Assembly (NCBI RefSeq): GCF_002021565.1 | Contig: NZ_MSZX01000001.1 | Coordinates: 682,027 to 746,026, forward strand | From: Paenibacillus selenitireducens | Lineage (GTDB): Bacteria; Bacillota; Bacilli; Paenibacillales; Paenibacillaceae | Direction of reading: 5' to 3' | DNA: 64,000 bases | Shown here: piece after piece, positions 26,272 to 36,098 of the stretch | Layout of the letters: every line of letters starts with the position of its first letter | How positions within the stretch are numbered: position 1 is the first letter of the stretch | The notes under the pieces: model-generated | The model's input: the letters and a program-made list of their open reading frames with translations, nothing else | The model's database searches: none | Told to the model about the DNA's origin: nothing | Made by a program: the position numbers and the translations under genes

Positions 26272-27630
26272 ATGGGTGAGCAACGCGTATTATCGATCAA
26301 GGATTTAAATCGTTACATTCGAATGAAGCTGGAATCCGATCAATTGATGCAGGATGTATGGGTTCGGGGAGAGATTTCGAACTTTACGCATCATTCCAGC
26401 GGACATATGTATTTTACACTTAAAGATGCCGATAGTCGGGTTAAATCGATTATGTTCGCCTCGCACAATCAACGTCTGGCCTTTCGACCAAAGGAAGGCA
26501 CACGCGTTATTGCAAGAGGGAATGTGTCTGTATACGAACGTGACGGGCAATATCAATTCTATGCCACGCATATGCAGCCCGATGGAATTGGGAGTTTATA
26601 TCTTGCTTATGAGCAATTAAAGAAAAAGCTCGAAGAGGAAGGATTGTTCGCTGCGGAGCGCAAACAGTCCTTACCGAAGTTCCCTCGAGCGATAGGTGTG
26701 ATCACCTCCCCTACGGGGGCTGCGGTGCGAGATATCATGATTACATTACAGCGTCGATACCCAACCGTCCCTATTATGATCTATCCCGTGCTTGTACAAG
26801 GGACGCAAGCCGGAGCCTCTATCGTCAAAGCGATTGATGTGATGAACCGCCATCGTGAAGTTGATGTGCTAATCGTGGGACGAGGCGGCGGATCATTAGA
26901 GGAACTGTGGGCATTCAATGAAGAGATCGTAGCGCGAGCCATTTATGCCTCGAAGATTCCGATTATCTCGGCCGTAGGTCATGAGACGGATTTCACCATT
27001 GCCGATTTTGTGGCAGATTTGCGGGCTGCTACCCCTACGGCGGCTGCAGAACTAGCCGTTCCTCATCATTTAGAATTGAAACAGCATATTCGACGTTTAG
27101 AGCAGCGGCTAGAGCAAGCCTTAGCCATGCGGGTTCGCCAAGAACGCGATCGCCTCGGACGTCTCCAGCGATCGCCTTTTTTTGTGCATCCACGCAAATA
27201 TCTACTGCAGCACGCCGAACGTCTAGACCGCTTGTCAGAACAATTGCAATACCGTATGAACGGGCTGATTGGCAGAGCAGAGGATCGCTTCACCAAATTG
27301 CAGCACCGGATCATGCGGCGTAACCCGAATGAACAAGTTATTTTTGCTCGGAAAAGGGTAGATTCGGAGACGAAACAACTATTGCAAGCGATGCAAGGTT
27401 TAGTCAAGGAACAAAAGTTAAAACTAATAACAGGAATGAAGCAATTGGATGCGCTCAGTCCATTGAAGGTCATGTCCCGTGGATATAGTCTGGTCTATGA
27501 CGAGCAAGATCAACGTTTAATTAAATCGTTATCGGATGTACAACCTGGCGATATGGTTCATGTCAAAGTGAGCGATGGCCAATTGGAATGTCAGGTGTGG
27601 TCCATGAAGGGAGAGGACGTACATGGCTAA
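26272..27630 (+). CDS. xseA: Exodeoxyribonuclease VII large subunit
   Basis: Catalytic subunit (452 residues) of exonuclease VII, which degrades single-stranded DNA from both ends. An OB-fold (about 1-100, VWVRGEISNFTHHSSGHMYF in part) binds DNA; IGVITSPTGAAVRDI, GRGGGSLEELWAFNEE and SAVGHETDFTIADFVAD mark the catalytic domain, and a long coiled-coil (270-400) binds XseB. Its end overlaps xseB by eight bases. Confidence 0.96.
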   Translation: MGEQRVLSIKDLNRYIRMKLESDQLMQDVWVRGEISNFTHHSSGHMYFTLKDADSRVKSIMFASHNQRLAFRPKEGTRVIARGNVSVYERDGQYQFYATHMQPDGIGSLYLAYEQLKKKLEEEGLFAAERKQSLPKFPRAIGVITSPTGAAVRDIMITLQRRYPTVPIMIYPVLVQGTQAGASIVKAIDVMNRHREVDVLIVGRGGGSLEELWAFNEEIVARAIYASKIPIISAVGHETDFTIADFVADLRAATPTAAAELAVPHHLELKQHIRRLEQRLEQALAMRVRQERDRLGRLQRSPFFVHPRKYLLQHAERLDRLSEQLQYRMNGLIGRAEDRFTKLQHRIMRRNPNEQVIFARKRVDSETKQLLQAMQGLVKEQKLKLITGMKQLDALSPLKVMSRGYSLVYDEQDQRLIKSLSDVQPGDMVHVKVSDGQLECQVWSMKGEDVHG

Positions 27631-27892
27631 GAAGGAAACGAAAGAAAATCCGGTTAGCTTTGAAGAAGCAATTCTAAAATTAGAACAAATCGTCGGCGAG
27701 TTGGAGAGCGGGGATGTCCCGTTAGAAACGGCGATTGAGTTGTTCCAAGAAGGAATGCTTATGTCACAGCTTTGCAGTCAGAAGCTTGAGCAGGTAGAAC
27801 AGAAGATTGAAGCTTTAGTTGAAGAGAACGGAGAACTGCGCAAGAAACCTTTTGTAGGAATTACAGATGATTCGGGGGATACCGTTGAATAA
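27623..27892 (+). CDS. xseB: Exodeoxyribonuclease VII small subunit
   Basis: Helical 89-residue subunit that coats the XseA coiled-coil. SFEEAILKLEQIVGELESGD and LETAIELFQEGM are the family signature. ATG at 27623 overlaps the end of xseA, so translation is probably coupled. Its end overlaps the ispA start. Confidence 0.95.
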   Translation: MAKKETKENPVSFEEAILKLEQIVGELESGDVPLETAIELFQEGMLMSQLCSQKLEQVEQKIEALVEENGELRKKPFVGITDDSGDTVE

Positions 27893-28796
27893 GACAGAAA
27901 TATTCGCAGCCTATTTAGAGAAGACCCGAGTACAGATCGAATCCGAATTGAAGAAATCCCTGCCTACGGAATGGGACATGCCAGAATCGCTGAGAGAATC
28001 CATGATGTATTCTCTTCTTGCCGGAGGCAAACGTATTCGCCCGATTTTAGTACTCGCAGCAGCAGAGGCCGTCGGAGGGATAGCTTACATCCAAGCTGCA
28101 ATGCCCGTCGCTTGTGCGATTGAAATGATACATACGTATTCATTGATTCATGATGACCTGCCACCGATGGATAATGACGATTATCGGCGTGGGAAGCTTA
28201 CGAATCATAAAGTATATGGGGAAGCGATGGCCATTTTGGCAGGGGATGCATTATTGACGCATGCCTTCCAGCAGGTCGTGCAATCGTCTCGCCAGTATCA
28301 TGTGCCTGCTGAGCAAGTTCTTGCGATCATGGATGATTTGTCTACCTTGGCGGGCGCTAAGGGCATGGTTGGAGGACAAGCCGCAGATATGATTGGTGAG
28401 CAGGGGATTACATCCTTAGAGCAGTTGCAGTACATCCACTTACATAAAACAGGGGACCTTATTGTATTCTCCCTGAAAGCTGGAGGGCGCGTGGCTGGCG
28501 CCACCGAACAGCAGCTGGCTGCGTTAGAAACATTCGGTCGGCAAATCGGCCTTGCGTTCCAAATTCAAGACGATGTGTTAGATGTCATCGGAGATGAACA
28601 GAAGCTGGGTAAGAAGACGAACAGCGATGTGGTCATGAATAAAGTGACCTATCCTTACTTTATCGGCGTTGAAGCTTCACAGCAAGAGATTGAGCGTCTA
28701 ACGCAGGAAGCGAAGGAAGCAATTAACAGTGTTGACCTGAAGAATCCAGAGCAATTAATCGGGATCGCTGATTATTTAATGAAACGCGACCATTAA
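27885..28796 (+). CDS. ispA: Farnesyl diphosphate synthase (polyprenyl synthetase family)
   Basis: Condenses isopentenyl and allylic diphosphates to farnesyl diphosphate, feeding undecaprenol, quinone and other isoprenoids. It has 303 residues from TTG 27885, which follows GGGGGAT and overlaps xseB by eight bases; ATG 27867 would add six residues. Both Asp-rich motifs are present: DDLPPMDND and QIQDDVLD, along with GGKRIRP. Located ahead of dxs, the first enzyme of the same pathway. Confidence 0.94.
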   Translation: MNKTEIFAAYLEKTRVQIESELKKSLPTEWDMPESLRESMMYSLLAGGKRIRPILVLAAAEAVGGIAYIQAAMPVACAIEMIHTYSLIHDDLPPMDNDDYRRGKLTNHKVYGEAMAILAGDALLTHAFQQVVQSSRQYHVPAEQVLAIMDDLSTLAGAKGMVGGQAADMIGEQGITSLEQLQYIHLHKTGDLIVFSLKAGGRVAGATEQQLAALETFGRQIGLAFQIQDDVLDVIGDEQKLGKKTNSDVVMNKVTYPYFIGVEASQQEIERLTQEAKEAINSVDLKNPEQLIGIADYLMKRDH

Positions 28797-29167
28797 TTGC
28801 TGCGTATAAAATAAAGATTTATGTTATAATAAGTCGTACAAAGCGTGGTGCAGTATTCTAGTCAGTGTTTTCGTTGAAGCACTCCATGAAATGGAGTAGT
28901 TTTACCACAATAGAAATGATATAAGTTTTGACGTATCAAAACTAGAAATTCTATTTGGCGATAAAAACTTCCTCTAAACGCGGTCGCTCATCTTCGAATG
29001 GATCGAGGGCAGAGGTTTTTATCATATCTATCGTTACGTATCGGTTAGCCTGCGGTTGTCGGCGATATGACGGGGAAGTTCTTTTACTTCCTGGAACGCA
29101 GATTTCGTATCCGGATATTTCACGAAGAAAAAAAGCAAACCGAACTATGGAAAGCGAGGAAAATTAC
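28797..29167. other. Leader region before dxs
   Basis: No gene is seen in these 371 bases. They contain a TATAAT (28825-28830), a short hairpin ACTCCAT/ATGGAGT (28881-28897) followed by AGTTTT, an AGTTTTG/CAAAACT dyad (28924-28943), and copy B of the dispersed hairpin element (28960-29024). The long open frame from 28955 runs through this RNA-like region into dxs but has no ribosome site. Confidence 0.55.
28960..29024 (+). repeat. Dispersed hairpin element, copy B
   Basis: The most complete copy: outer arms GATAAAAA..CCTCT (28960-28975) and AGAGGTTTTTATC (29011-29023) pair perfectly apart from a three-base bulge. They enclose the same CGCGGTCGCT and ATCTTCGAAT block as copy A. It lies about 145 bases before the dxs start and resembles a terminator with a TTTTT arm, so it might control entry into dxs. 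Confidence 0.7.
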
Positions 29168-31057
29168 GTGCTACTCGAACAGATTAATCAACCTGAAGAC
29201 CTCAAGAAATATGCGGTCGAGGAGTTGGCTCAATTGGCGGGGGAAATCCGTCAATTTTTAATCGAGAAGCTATCCGCCACCGGCGGACATCTTGCGCCTA
29301 ACTTGGGAGTCGTCGAGCTAACGCTTATCTTGCATTACTTATTTGATAGTCCGAAGGATAAGATTATTTTTGATGTTGGACATCAAGCATATGTACACAA
29401 AATTTTAACAGGACGCAAAGATCGATTCGATACGTTGCGCAAATATAAAGGTTTATGCGGTTTTATCAAACGCTCCGAAAGCGAGCATGACGTATGGGAA
29501 GCTGGACACAGCAGTACTTCACTGTCTGCAGCGATGGGGATGGCAACCGCTCGGGATTTAAAAGGGGAAGACAATCGTGTGATTGCCGTGATTGGGGATG
29601 CGGCATTAACAGGCGGGATGGCCTTTGAGGCACTGAACCATATTGGTCACGAGAAGAAAAACCTGATTGTCGTTCTGAATGATAATGAAATGTCCATTGC
29701 TCCGAATGTGGGGGCGATGCACAATTATTTAGGTAAGATTCGTAATGATAAAACGTATAAAAACGCCAAAAAAGAGCTGGAAAGCTTCTTGAAGAAAATT
29801 CCTTCCATTGGCGGGAAACTTGCTTCGGCTGCTGAACGATTGAAGGACAGCTTGAAGTATTTGGTCGTATCGGGTGTGTTGTTTGAAGAATTAGGGTTTA
29901 CATACCTTGGACCTGTCGATGGACATGACTTGGTAACGCTGAACAATACGTTCAAGCAAGCGAGTCAAATGAAAGGTCCTGTACTTGTTCATGTCATCAC
30001 AACCAAAGGAAAAGGCTATACGCCTGCCGAAGTAGACTCTCACAAATGGCACGGGATTACACCGTATAAGATGGAATCAGGCCAGGTGGTTAAGGCCGTC
30101 GGAAATCCGATGTACACCGAAGTATTTGGTAGTACATTAATCGAGCTTGCAGAACAAGATCAACGGATTGTAGCCGTGACCCCTGCGATGCCAGGCGGAT
30201 CAGGTTTGATGCCTTTTGCAGCGAGGTTCCCAGATCGAATGATCGATGTAGGGATCGCCGAGCAGCATGCGGCGACATTGTGTGCAGCTTTAGCAATGGA
30301 AGGATTAAAACCTGTATATGCGGTCTACTCGACATTCTTACAGCGTGCATATGATCAAGTTGTTCATGATATATGCCGTCAGGATGCGAATGTGGTCTTC
30401 GCGATCGATCGTGCCGGATTTGTAGGAGCAGACGGAGAAACGCATCAAGGCGTGTATGATATTTCCTTTATGCGTCACATCCCGAATATGGTGATGATGA
30501 TGCCGAAAGACGAAAATGAGCTGCGCCATATGATGAAGACGGCATTTGATTATAATGACGGACCGATTGCCATCCGATATCCGCGCGTGAACGGTGTAGG
30601 CGTTGCTTATGATAAAGAGTTACAATCGATTCCAATCGGAACATGGGAAGTCGTAAGAGAAGGCGAATCGTACGCGATTGCGGCAATTGGCCCGATGATT
30701 CAAGTTGCGCTCGATGCAGCGGAACACTTGAAACGTGAGGGCATCAACGTACGTGTCATTAACGCACGGTTCATTAAGCCATTAGACGCGGAAATGCTCA
30801 ATCAGCTGGCCAGAGAACGTACGAACATGATCGTACTGGAAGAAACAGCTGTACTTGGAGGGTTAGGCAGCTCGATTCTTGAATACTACGCCCAACATGA
30901 TATTTATGATATGCGTGTGAAACTGATGGGAGTTCCAGATTACTTTGTTGAGCACGGCAGCGTGAAGGAACAGCGTCAGGAAGTAGGATTAACGGCCGAG
31001 GAAGTTGCCCTTGAGATTAAGAAAATGAAACCGCGTATTCAGACGCGAGCGAAATAG
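29168..31057 (+). CDS. dxs: 1-deoxy-D-xylulose-5-phosphate synthase
   Basis: Thiamine-diphosphate enzyme joining pyruvate and glyceraldehyde 3-phosphate in the first step of the MEP isoprenoid pathway. It has 629 residues. [13 protein letters not shown] carries the catalytic His, [18 protein letters not shown] is the thiamine motif, and [12 protein letters not shown] and [15 protein letters not shown] follow. GTG at 29168 is preceded by GCGAGGA and gives [15 protein letters not shown], matching the family's N-terminus; ATG 29147 lacks a ribosome site. tlyA follows after 14 bases. Confidence 0.96.
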   Translation: MLLEQINQPEDLKKYAVEELAQLAGEIRQFLIEKLSATGGHLAPNLGVVELTLILHYLFDSPKDKIIFDVGHQAYVHKILTGRKDRFDTLRKYKGLCGFIKRSESEHDVWEAGHSSTSLSAAMGMATARDLKGEDNRVIAVIGDAALTGGMAFEALNHIGHEKKNLIVVLNDNEMSIAPNVGAMHNYLGKIRNDKTYKNAKKELESFLKKIPSIGGKLASAAERLKDSLKYLVVSGVLFEELGFTYLGPVDGHDLVTLNNTFKQASQMKGPVLVHVITTKGKGYTPAEVDSHKWHGITPYKMESGQVVKAVGNPMYTEVFGSTLIELAEQDQRIVAVTPAMPGGSGLMPFAARFPDRMIDVGIAEQHAATLCAALAMEGLKPVYAVYSTFLQRAYDQVVHDICRQDANVVFAIDRAGFVGADGETHQGVYDISFMRHIPNMVMMMPKDENELRHMMKTAFDYNDGPIAIRYPRVNGVGVAYDKELQSIPIGTWEVVREGESYAIAAIGPMIQVALDAAEHLKREGINVRVINARFIKPLDAEMLNQLARERTNMIVLEETAVLGGLGSSILEYYAQHDIYDMRVKLMGVPDYFVEHGSVKEQRQEVGLTAEEVALEIKKMKPRIQTRAK

Positions 31058-31071
31058 AAGAGGTATACTGC

Positions 31072-31920
31072 ATGTCAGAACTGAAGGAACGGATTGACGT
31101 TCTGCTCGTTGAGCAAGGTTTTTTTGAAAGTCGCGAGAAAGCGAAGGCGGCCATTATGGCAGGCATCGTGTTTAACAAGGATGGGGAACGTCTGGAAAAG
31201 GCGGGCACCAAAATTCTTCGTACGACGGAGCTTCACGTGAAGGGGCAATTGCATCCTTATGTGGGCCGAGGTGGTCTGAAATTAGAAAAAGCCATACGTA
31301 AGTATGAGATCGATATGAACGATCGTGTGATGCTTGATATTGGAGCCTCGACGGGTGGATTCACAGATTGTGCTTTACAGCATGGAGCGAGCTATGTATA
31401 TGCCATAGATGTTGGGTATAACCAACTCGATTGGTCGCTTCGCAATGATTCGCGGGTAGATGTGATGGAACGAACGAATTTCCGGTATACAACACCGGAA
31501 GATTTGAAGGGGCCCACGCCTAATATGGCTTCGATCGATGTGTCATTTATCTCGTTGAAGATCATCCTACCTCCGTTATTGAGCTTATTGGAGCGCCCTG
31601 CACAGATTGTAGCCTTGATCAAGCCGCAATTTGAAGCAGGGCGTGATAAAGTTGGCAAATCGGGTGTTGTTCGTGATCCGAAGGTACATGAAGAAGTGTT
31701 GAAGAACATTCTCACATATGCTGACGGATTAGGGTTCCATTTAAAAGGCTTAACGTTCTCACCGATTACAGGTGGGGAAGGAAATATCGAATTCTTAGCG
31801 CTTTGGACGTTAGATCAAGACGCAGAACATAGCGATGCAGAAGGCATTGACATGTCTCTCATCGAATCCATCGTTCAAGAAGCTAGTCATACATTTACTG
31901 GAAACTCATCCAAAGGGTGA
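31072..31920 (+). CDS. tlyA: TlyA family rRNA 2'-O-methyltransferase (YqxC)
   Basis: Cytoplasmic protein of 282 residues with an N-terminal S4 RNA-binding domain (KERIDVLLVEQGFFESREKA, in part) and a C-terminal FtsJ-like methyltransferase domain with SAM motif LDIGASTGGFTDCAL (about 87-101). TlyA methylates 16S and 23S rRNA in mycobacteria; the exact target here is inferred. It lies in the B. subtilis order dxs-yqxC-ahrC-recN. Its stop codon lies inside the terminator stem. Confidence 0.92.
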   Translation: MSELKERIDVLLVEQGFFESREKAKAAIMAGIVFNKDGERLEKAGTKILRTTELHVKGQLHPYVGRGGLKLEKAIRKYEIDMNDRVMLDIGASTGGFTDCALQHGASYVYAIDVGYNQLDWSLRNDSRVDVMERTNFRYTTPEDLKGPTPNMASIDVSFISLKIILPPLLSLLERPAQIVALIKPQFEAGRDKVGKSGVVRDPKVHEEVLKNILTYADGLGFHLKGLTFSPITGGEGNIEFLALWTLDQDAEHSDAEGIDMSLIESIVQEASHTFTGNSSKG

Positions 31921-31929
31921 GTTTCTTTT
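31901..31929 (+). terminator. Terminator overlapping the end of tlyA
   Basis: GAAACTCA and TGAGTTTC pair around TCCAAAGGG, followed by TTTTG. The TGA of tlyA is part of the right arm. It may only partly stop readthrough into the next gene, which lies 60 bases on. Confidence 0.75.
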
Positions 31930-31986
31930 GCATGAAAAAAGGAGAAAGTGCATGCTGCCTCGAATATGTTTCTCGAGGTGATTCGA

Positions 31987-32442
31987 ATGGGACACAGTGA
32001 TGAAGTTGTCATGATTGGAATCGTGGTAATCGCTGTATTATGGGCTTATTTTGGACTTCGCAAATGGCTGCATTCCCCGTTAAAAACGAACTTCTCAAGC
32101 GTGCCCATCAATAAGGATATTAAAGATTCCGTGGCGGTTCAGCTTATGGAACGCGATGGGTATGATGTTGTTGGAGGCAAGGTTCGAATTCCATTCTATT
32201 TTCTTGTGAATAATATTCAATTAGATAGCCGATTATTTGTTGATTATGTAGCTAGACGAAGCGGATCTTACTTCCTCGTCAAGGTCGCACGCGACCGGAC
32301 GCCCATGGATTGGACGGCGAGCAGTGTTCGGAATAAGCTGTTACCGTATTTTCTGCTGTATAGTGATATTGACGGCATCCTGTATGTAGATGAGAAAGAA
32401 CAAGAAATTCATCAAATTCATTTTCAACTTGAAGAAGAGTGA
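31987..32442 (+). CDS. Membrane-anchored protein of unknown function between tlyA and argR
   Basis: Protein of 151 residues with one N-terminal helix (about 7-25) and a soluble mixed alpha/beta domain. I do not recognise a named family. The segment [21 protein letters not shown] looks like the Asp/strand/E-x-K core of PD-(D/E)XK nucleases (key: D, then YFLVKVA) but has Lys-Val-Ala where E-V-K is expected, so activity is doubtful. ATG at 31987 follows GAGGTG at six bases; the GTG at 31948 has weaker support. The stop is eight bases before the argR start. Confidence 0.7.
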   Translation: MGHSDEVVMIGIVVIAVLWAYFGLRKWLHSPLKTNFSSVPINKDIKDSVAVQLMERDGYDVVGGKVRIPFYFLVNNIQLDSRLFVDYVARRSGSYFLVKVARDRTPMDWTASSVRNKLLPYFLLYSDIDGILYVDEKEQEIHQIHFQLEEE

Positions 32443-32450
32443 GGGGTTTT

Positions 32451-32900
32451 ATGAAAGGTCAACGACATATTAAAATACGTGAAATCATTACTAACAAGGA
32501 AATTGAGACACAGGACGAGCTGGTGGAAGCATTGCGTTCGTCAGGGTATCATGTAACACAGGCCACAGTTTCTCGTGATATGAAAGAGTTGCATCTTATT
32601 AAAGTCCCGATGGATGACGGCCGTTACAAGTATTCACTGCCAACGGATCAACGATTCAATCCTGTTCAGAAATTGAAGCGTACGCTTATGGACAATTTCG
32701 TTCATATTGATTCTACGAACAACCTGATCGTCATGAAGTGTCTGCCCGGCACCGCGAATTCAATCGCGGTATTGATGGATTCCATCGAGTGGAGCGAAAT
32801 CATGGGAACGATCTGCGGCGACGACACCATGCTGATTATTTGCCGTACAAAAGAAGATAGTGATAAAATTGTGTCACAAATTATGTCATTTATTTCATAA
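32451..32900 (+). CDS. argR: Arginine repressor ArgR/AhrC
   Basis: Hexameric arginine-sensing regulator of 149 residues that represses arginine biosynthesis and activates catabolism. [12 protein letters not shown] and [15 protein letters not shown] form the winged helix. [15 protein letters not shown] holds the C-terminal arginine-binding GDDT. It is very similar to B. subtilis AhrC and keeps its genomic place between yqxC and recN. ATG at 32451 follows GAGGGG. Confidence 0.96.
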   Translation: MKGQRHIKIREIITNKEIETQDELVEALRSSGYHVTQATVSRDMKELHLIKVPMDDGRYKYSLPTDQRFNPVQKLKRTLMDNFVHIDSTNNLIVMKCLPGTANSIAVLMDSIEWSEIMGTICGDDTMLIICRTKEDSDKIVSQIMSFIS

Positions 32901-32924
32901 CGGATCTGATGGGGGTGTAACCGG

Positions 32925-34646
32925 ATGTTAGCGGCCTTATCCATACGAAATTTAGCGGTCATCGAAGCTGTGACTGTTTCTTTCCATGAAGGGTTTCATG
33001 TTCTGACAGGGGAGACGGGTGCGGGGAAATCGATTATTATCGATGCGCTTAGTCTGATTATTGGAGGCAGAGCTTCTGCAGATATTATACGCTATGGTTG
33101 CGATAAAGCAGAGGTAGAAGCTTTATTTGAATTATCGGCCGACCATCCGGTTTGGGATGTGCTTGTGGGGCTTGGCATTCAAGCTTCTTCGGATGAACAC
33201 TTGGTCATTCGCAGAGAACTAACCCTTCAAGGGAAAAGTATGAGCCGAATTAATGGACAGCTCGTTAATTTGACCATGCTCAGAGAGATCGGAGAACATC
33301 TTGTCAATATTCATGGACAGCACGAACATCAATCGTTGTTAAAGGTGGATAAGCATCTTTCTCTTTTGGATACATTCGGTGAGTCTATAATTGCTTCTGT
33401 AAAATCGGCGTACCAAGAAGTCTATAAGCGGTATACAACCCTGCGCAGAGAGCTTCAGGAGCTTGAGGACACAAGTCAAAAGGCATATCAAATGTTAGAC
33501 TTGTATCGGTTCCAAATCGAAGAAATTTCAAGTGCTGAGCTGAAACTGGGTGAAGATGAATGGTTAGCGGAAGAAAAGAGAAAACTAGCCAATGCAGAGC
33601 GATTGATGGATGCGGTATCCGATGCTTACCAGCAAGTATACGGAAATAAAGGGCTAGATGCGATTAGTCGAGTTCTCTCGAAGCTTGAAGATATCGTCCC
33701 ATTTGACGCCGCACGCATATCTCCAATTGTCGAGCAGCTTCAATCTGCTTATTACCAGATGGAGGACGCGGCATTCCAGCTTCGTGACTATCGTGAAGTC
33801 ATTGAGTTTAATCCGGTACGTCTGGAGGAAGTGGAACAGCGTTTAGATATGATCTCATCCTTCCGTCGTAAATACGGGGAGAATGTTGAAGAGATCTTGA
33901 AATATTTGGAGCATATTCGCAAAGAGGCCGAAATGATCGAGAATAAAGATGAAATGATTCAAAAACTACAAGCTCAGGTGGACAAAGAATTCATTGAGCT
34001 GGTGAAGTTAGCGGAAGAGTTAAGCAAATTACGGAAGCAATGTGCAGAGCAATTGGCCGTACAAATGGAAACGGAATTGAAGAGCCTGCAGATGGAAAGA
34101 ACTCGCCTTGAGGTCAAGATTGAACGTATGGAGGCATCGGACGGATTTGATGTAGATGGGGTACCTGTACGTTTTACCAAACATGGATTTGATACGGCTG
34201 AATTTCTAATCTCTCCAAATCCAGGGGAACCTTTACGCTCATTACATAAAATTGCTTCAGGCGGAGAATTATCACGCTTAATGTTAGCCTTGAAATCGAT
34301 CTTTGCTTCAATTGATCGTGTACCTGTCTTGGTATTCGATGAGGTAGATACCGGCGTCAGCGGCCGCGCTGCGCAGTCCATTGCGGAGAAAATGTCTTCG
34401 CTATCCAGACAATGTCAAGTGTTCTCCATCACGCATTTACCGCAAGTTGCTTGTATGGCGGATCACCATTATTTGATACAGAAGAATGTGATTGACCAAC
34501 GGACGATGACCATGGTGGAGGAACTGAATGAAGAGGGACGAATCATGGAGTTGGCCCGTATGCTCGGTGGCGTAGAAGTCACGGAAAAAACCATGCATCA
34601 TGCGCAAGAAATGCTAATACTGGCGGATACAAGGAAAGCTGTCTAG
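32925..34646 (+). CDS. recN: DNA repair protein RecN
   Basis: SMC-like ATPase of 573 residues acting early in double-strand break repair. Walker A GETGAGKS (about 31-38), NIHGQHEHQSL, a long coiled-coil (about 160-390), signature SGGELSR and Walker B VLVFDEVDTGVSG are all present. The length is normal. It lies 24 bases after argR in the same unit. Confidence 0.96.
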   Translation: MLAALSIRNLAVIEAVTVSFHEGFHVLTGETGAGKSIIIDALSLIIGGRASADIIRYGCDKAEVEALFELSADHPVWDVLVGLGIQASSDEHLVIRRELTLQGKSMSRINGQLVNLTMLREIGEHLVNIHGQHEHQSLLKVDKHLSLLDTFGESIIASVKSAYQEVYKRYTTLRRELQELEDTSQKAYQMLDLYRFQIEEISSAELKLGEDEWLAEEKRKLANAERLMDAVSDAYQQVYGNKGLDAISRVLSKLEDIVPFDAARISPIVEQLQSAYYQMEDAAFQLRDYREVIEFNPVRLEEVEQRLDMISSFRRKYGENVEEILKYLEHIRKEAEMIENKDEMIQKLQAQVDKEFIELVKLAEELSKLRKQCAEQLAVQMETELKSLQMERTRLEVKIERMEASDGFDVDGVPVRFTKHGFDTAEFLISPNPGEPLRSLHKIASGGELSRLMLALKSIFASIDRVPVLVFDEVDTGVSGRAAQSIAEKMSSLSRQCQVFSITHLPQVACMADHHYLIQKNVIDQRTMTMVEELNEEGRIMELARMLGGVEVTEKTMHHAQEMLILADTRKAV

Positions 34647-34751
34647 GAATCATTTTCAGTAATAAAACGCTCTAGCCAAGGTTATCTTAAAGGTACGCAA
34701 TTGGCGACAACCTTTCTCGTCAAGCGAAAGAAGGAAAGGGAGCGTGACACC

Positions 34752-36080
34752 TTGAACTCCAAGCAAAGCAAAAGATTATTTGGTCTTTTACTTGTCTTCT
34801 TCGTTTGTATGCTTTGTACAACGGCACCTTTTCAGTATTTCTCGACGTTTCCGAGTGAACTCAGGCTCTTCTCCGGACAACAGAAGGAATTGCGACTTGC
34901 GATGCCTATGATGGCACAGGCGGTAGTGGATCATCCTGATGTTATTCAAGTCAACGGTACATCACAGCAATCATTAAACGTATCTTTAAGAGATCCGATA
35001 CGACTGAAGACACAGCAAAGCGGGCAGGCTGAATTGAAGTTACGCCTATTTGGTAAAATTCCGCTCAAGACCGTCAAAGTCAATGTCGTGCCAGACCTGA
35101 AGATTATTCCTGGCGGACAAACCATCGGTGTAAAGGTCAAATCAGCTGGTATTCTTGTTGTAGGGCATCACTTAGTTGCAGTCGGTCAAGAACGGAAAGT
35201 ATCGCCAGGTGAGGATGCTAACATTCAATTAGGGGATTTAATTACTCGAATTAATGGGGAGTATGTAAACGACGTGACGAAAGTGGCACCGATTGTTACG
35301 GCAGCAGGTGAAGCCAAGCGTCCGATCGAGCTAACCATCAAGCGGAATGAAACCGAATTACACACGAAGTTAACGCCAGCTTATGATGTTGACGAAAAAA
35401 CATGGCGTCTTGGCTTGTATATTCGTGACTCTGCCGCAGGGGTGGGTACATTAACTTTCTATGCGCCGGATCAAGGTGTCTTTGGAGCTCTTGGACATGT
35501 GATTACGGATATGGATACCCAGACCCCGATCGTTGTGGGCAACGGTGAGATCGTACAATCCAATGTCACGTCTATTTCGAAAAGTCAGAATGGTGAGCCT
35601 GGCGAGAAGAAGGCTTACTTCTTGAAAGAAAGTAAAATTCTTGGTAATGTTGAACGTAATACACATTTCGGGATCTTTGGTAAAATGCGTGAGAATCCTG
35701 AGCATAGTTTGTTTAAAGAAGGGATTCCTGTAGCGTTTGCTGAAGATGTCAAATTAGGCCCTGCCCAGATTCTTACCGTGATCGACGGGCAGCAGGTGGA
35801 ACGTTTTAATATTGAGATCGCTCATGTTGCACATCAATCTGCTCCTGCAACGAAAGGCATGGTAATTCGAATCACGGATCCACGTCTTTTAGAGAAGACA
35901 GGTGGAATTGTTCAGGGAATGAGCGGAAGTCCCATCATACAGAATGGTAAGCTGATTGGAGCCGTAACCCACGTGTTCGTCAACGATCCGAAATCAGGTT
36001 ATGGATGCTTTATTGAATGGATGTTGCAGGATGCTGGCGTAATGCTACGATCAACCAACACAAATCTTAAGGCGAGCTAG
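34752..36080 (+). CDS. spoIVB: Stage IV sporulation serine peptidase SpoIVB
   Basis: Secreted forespore peptidase (S55) that cuts SpoIVFA and thereby triggers pro-sigma-K processing. It has 442 residues. An N-terminal signal anchor (about 9-28) precedes a PDZ domain (about 120-200, GDLITRINGEYVNDV in part) and the peptidase domain with GALGHVI (catalytic His) and GMSGSPI (catalytic Ser). TTG at 34752 follows AAGGGAG; the frame from 34701 adds a charged tail ahead of the signal anchor and is unlikely. Confidence 0.95.
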   Translation: MNSKQSKRLFGLLLVFFVCMLCTTAPFQYFSTFPSELRLFSGQQKELRLAMPMMAQAVVDHPDVIQVNGTSQQSLNVSLRDPIRLKTQQSGQAELKLRLFGKIPLKTVKVNVVPDLKIIPGGQTIGVKVKSAGILVVGHHLVAVGQERKVSPGEDANIQLGDLITRINGEYVNDVTKVAPIVTAAGEAKRPIELTIKRNETELHTKLTPAYDVDEKTWRLGLYIRDSAAGVGTLTFYAPDQGVFGALGHVITDMDTQTPIVVGNGEIVQSNVTSISKSQNGEPGEKKAYFLKESKILGNVERNTHFGIFGKMRENPEHSLFKEGIPVAFAEDVKLGPAQILTVIDGQQVERFNIEIAHVAHQSAPATKGMVIRITDPRLLEKTGGIVQGMSGSPIIQNGKLIGAVTHVFVNDPKSGYGCFIEWMLQDAGVMLRSTNTNLKAS

Positions 36081-36098
36081 TGGCCTTAAGATTTTTTT
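36064..36098 (+). terminator. Terminator overlapping the spoIVB stop codon
   Basis: ATCTTAAGGC and GCCTTAAGAT form a perfect ten-base stem followed by TTTTTT. The spoIVB TAG lies in the loop. Confidence 0.9.

Noticed and set aside
28955-29146. N-terminal extension of Dxs
   Set aside because: It translates the hairpin element and leader, lacks a ribosome site and does not match the family N-terminus.
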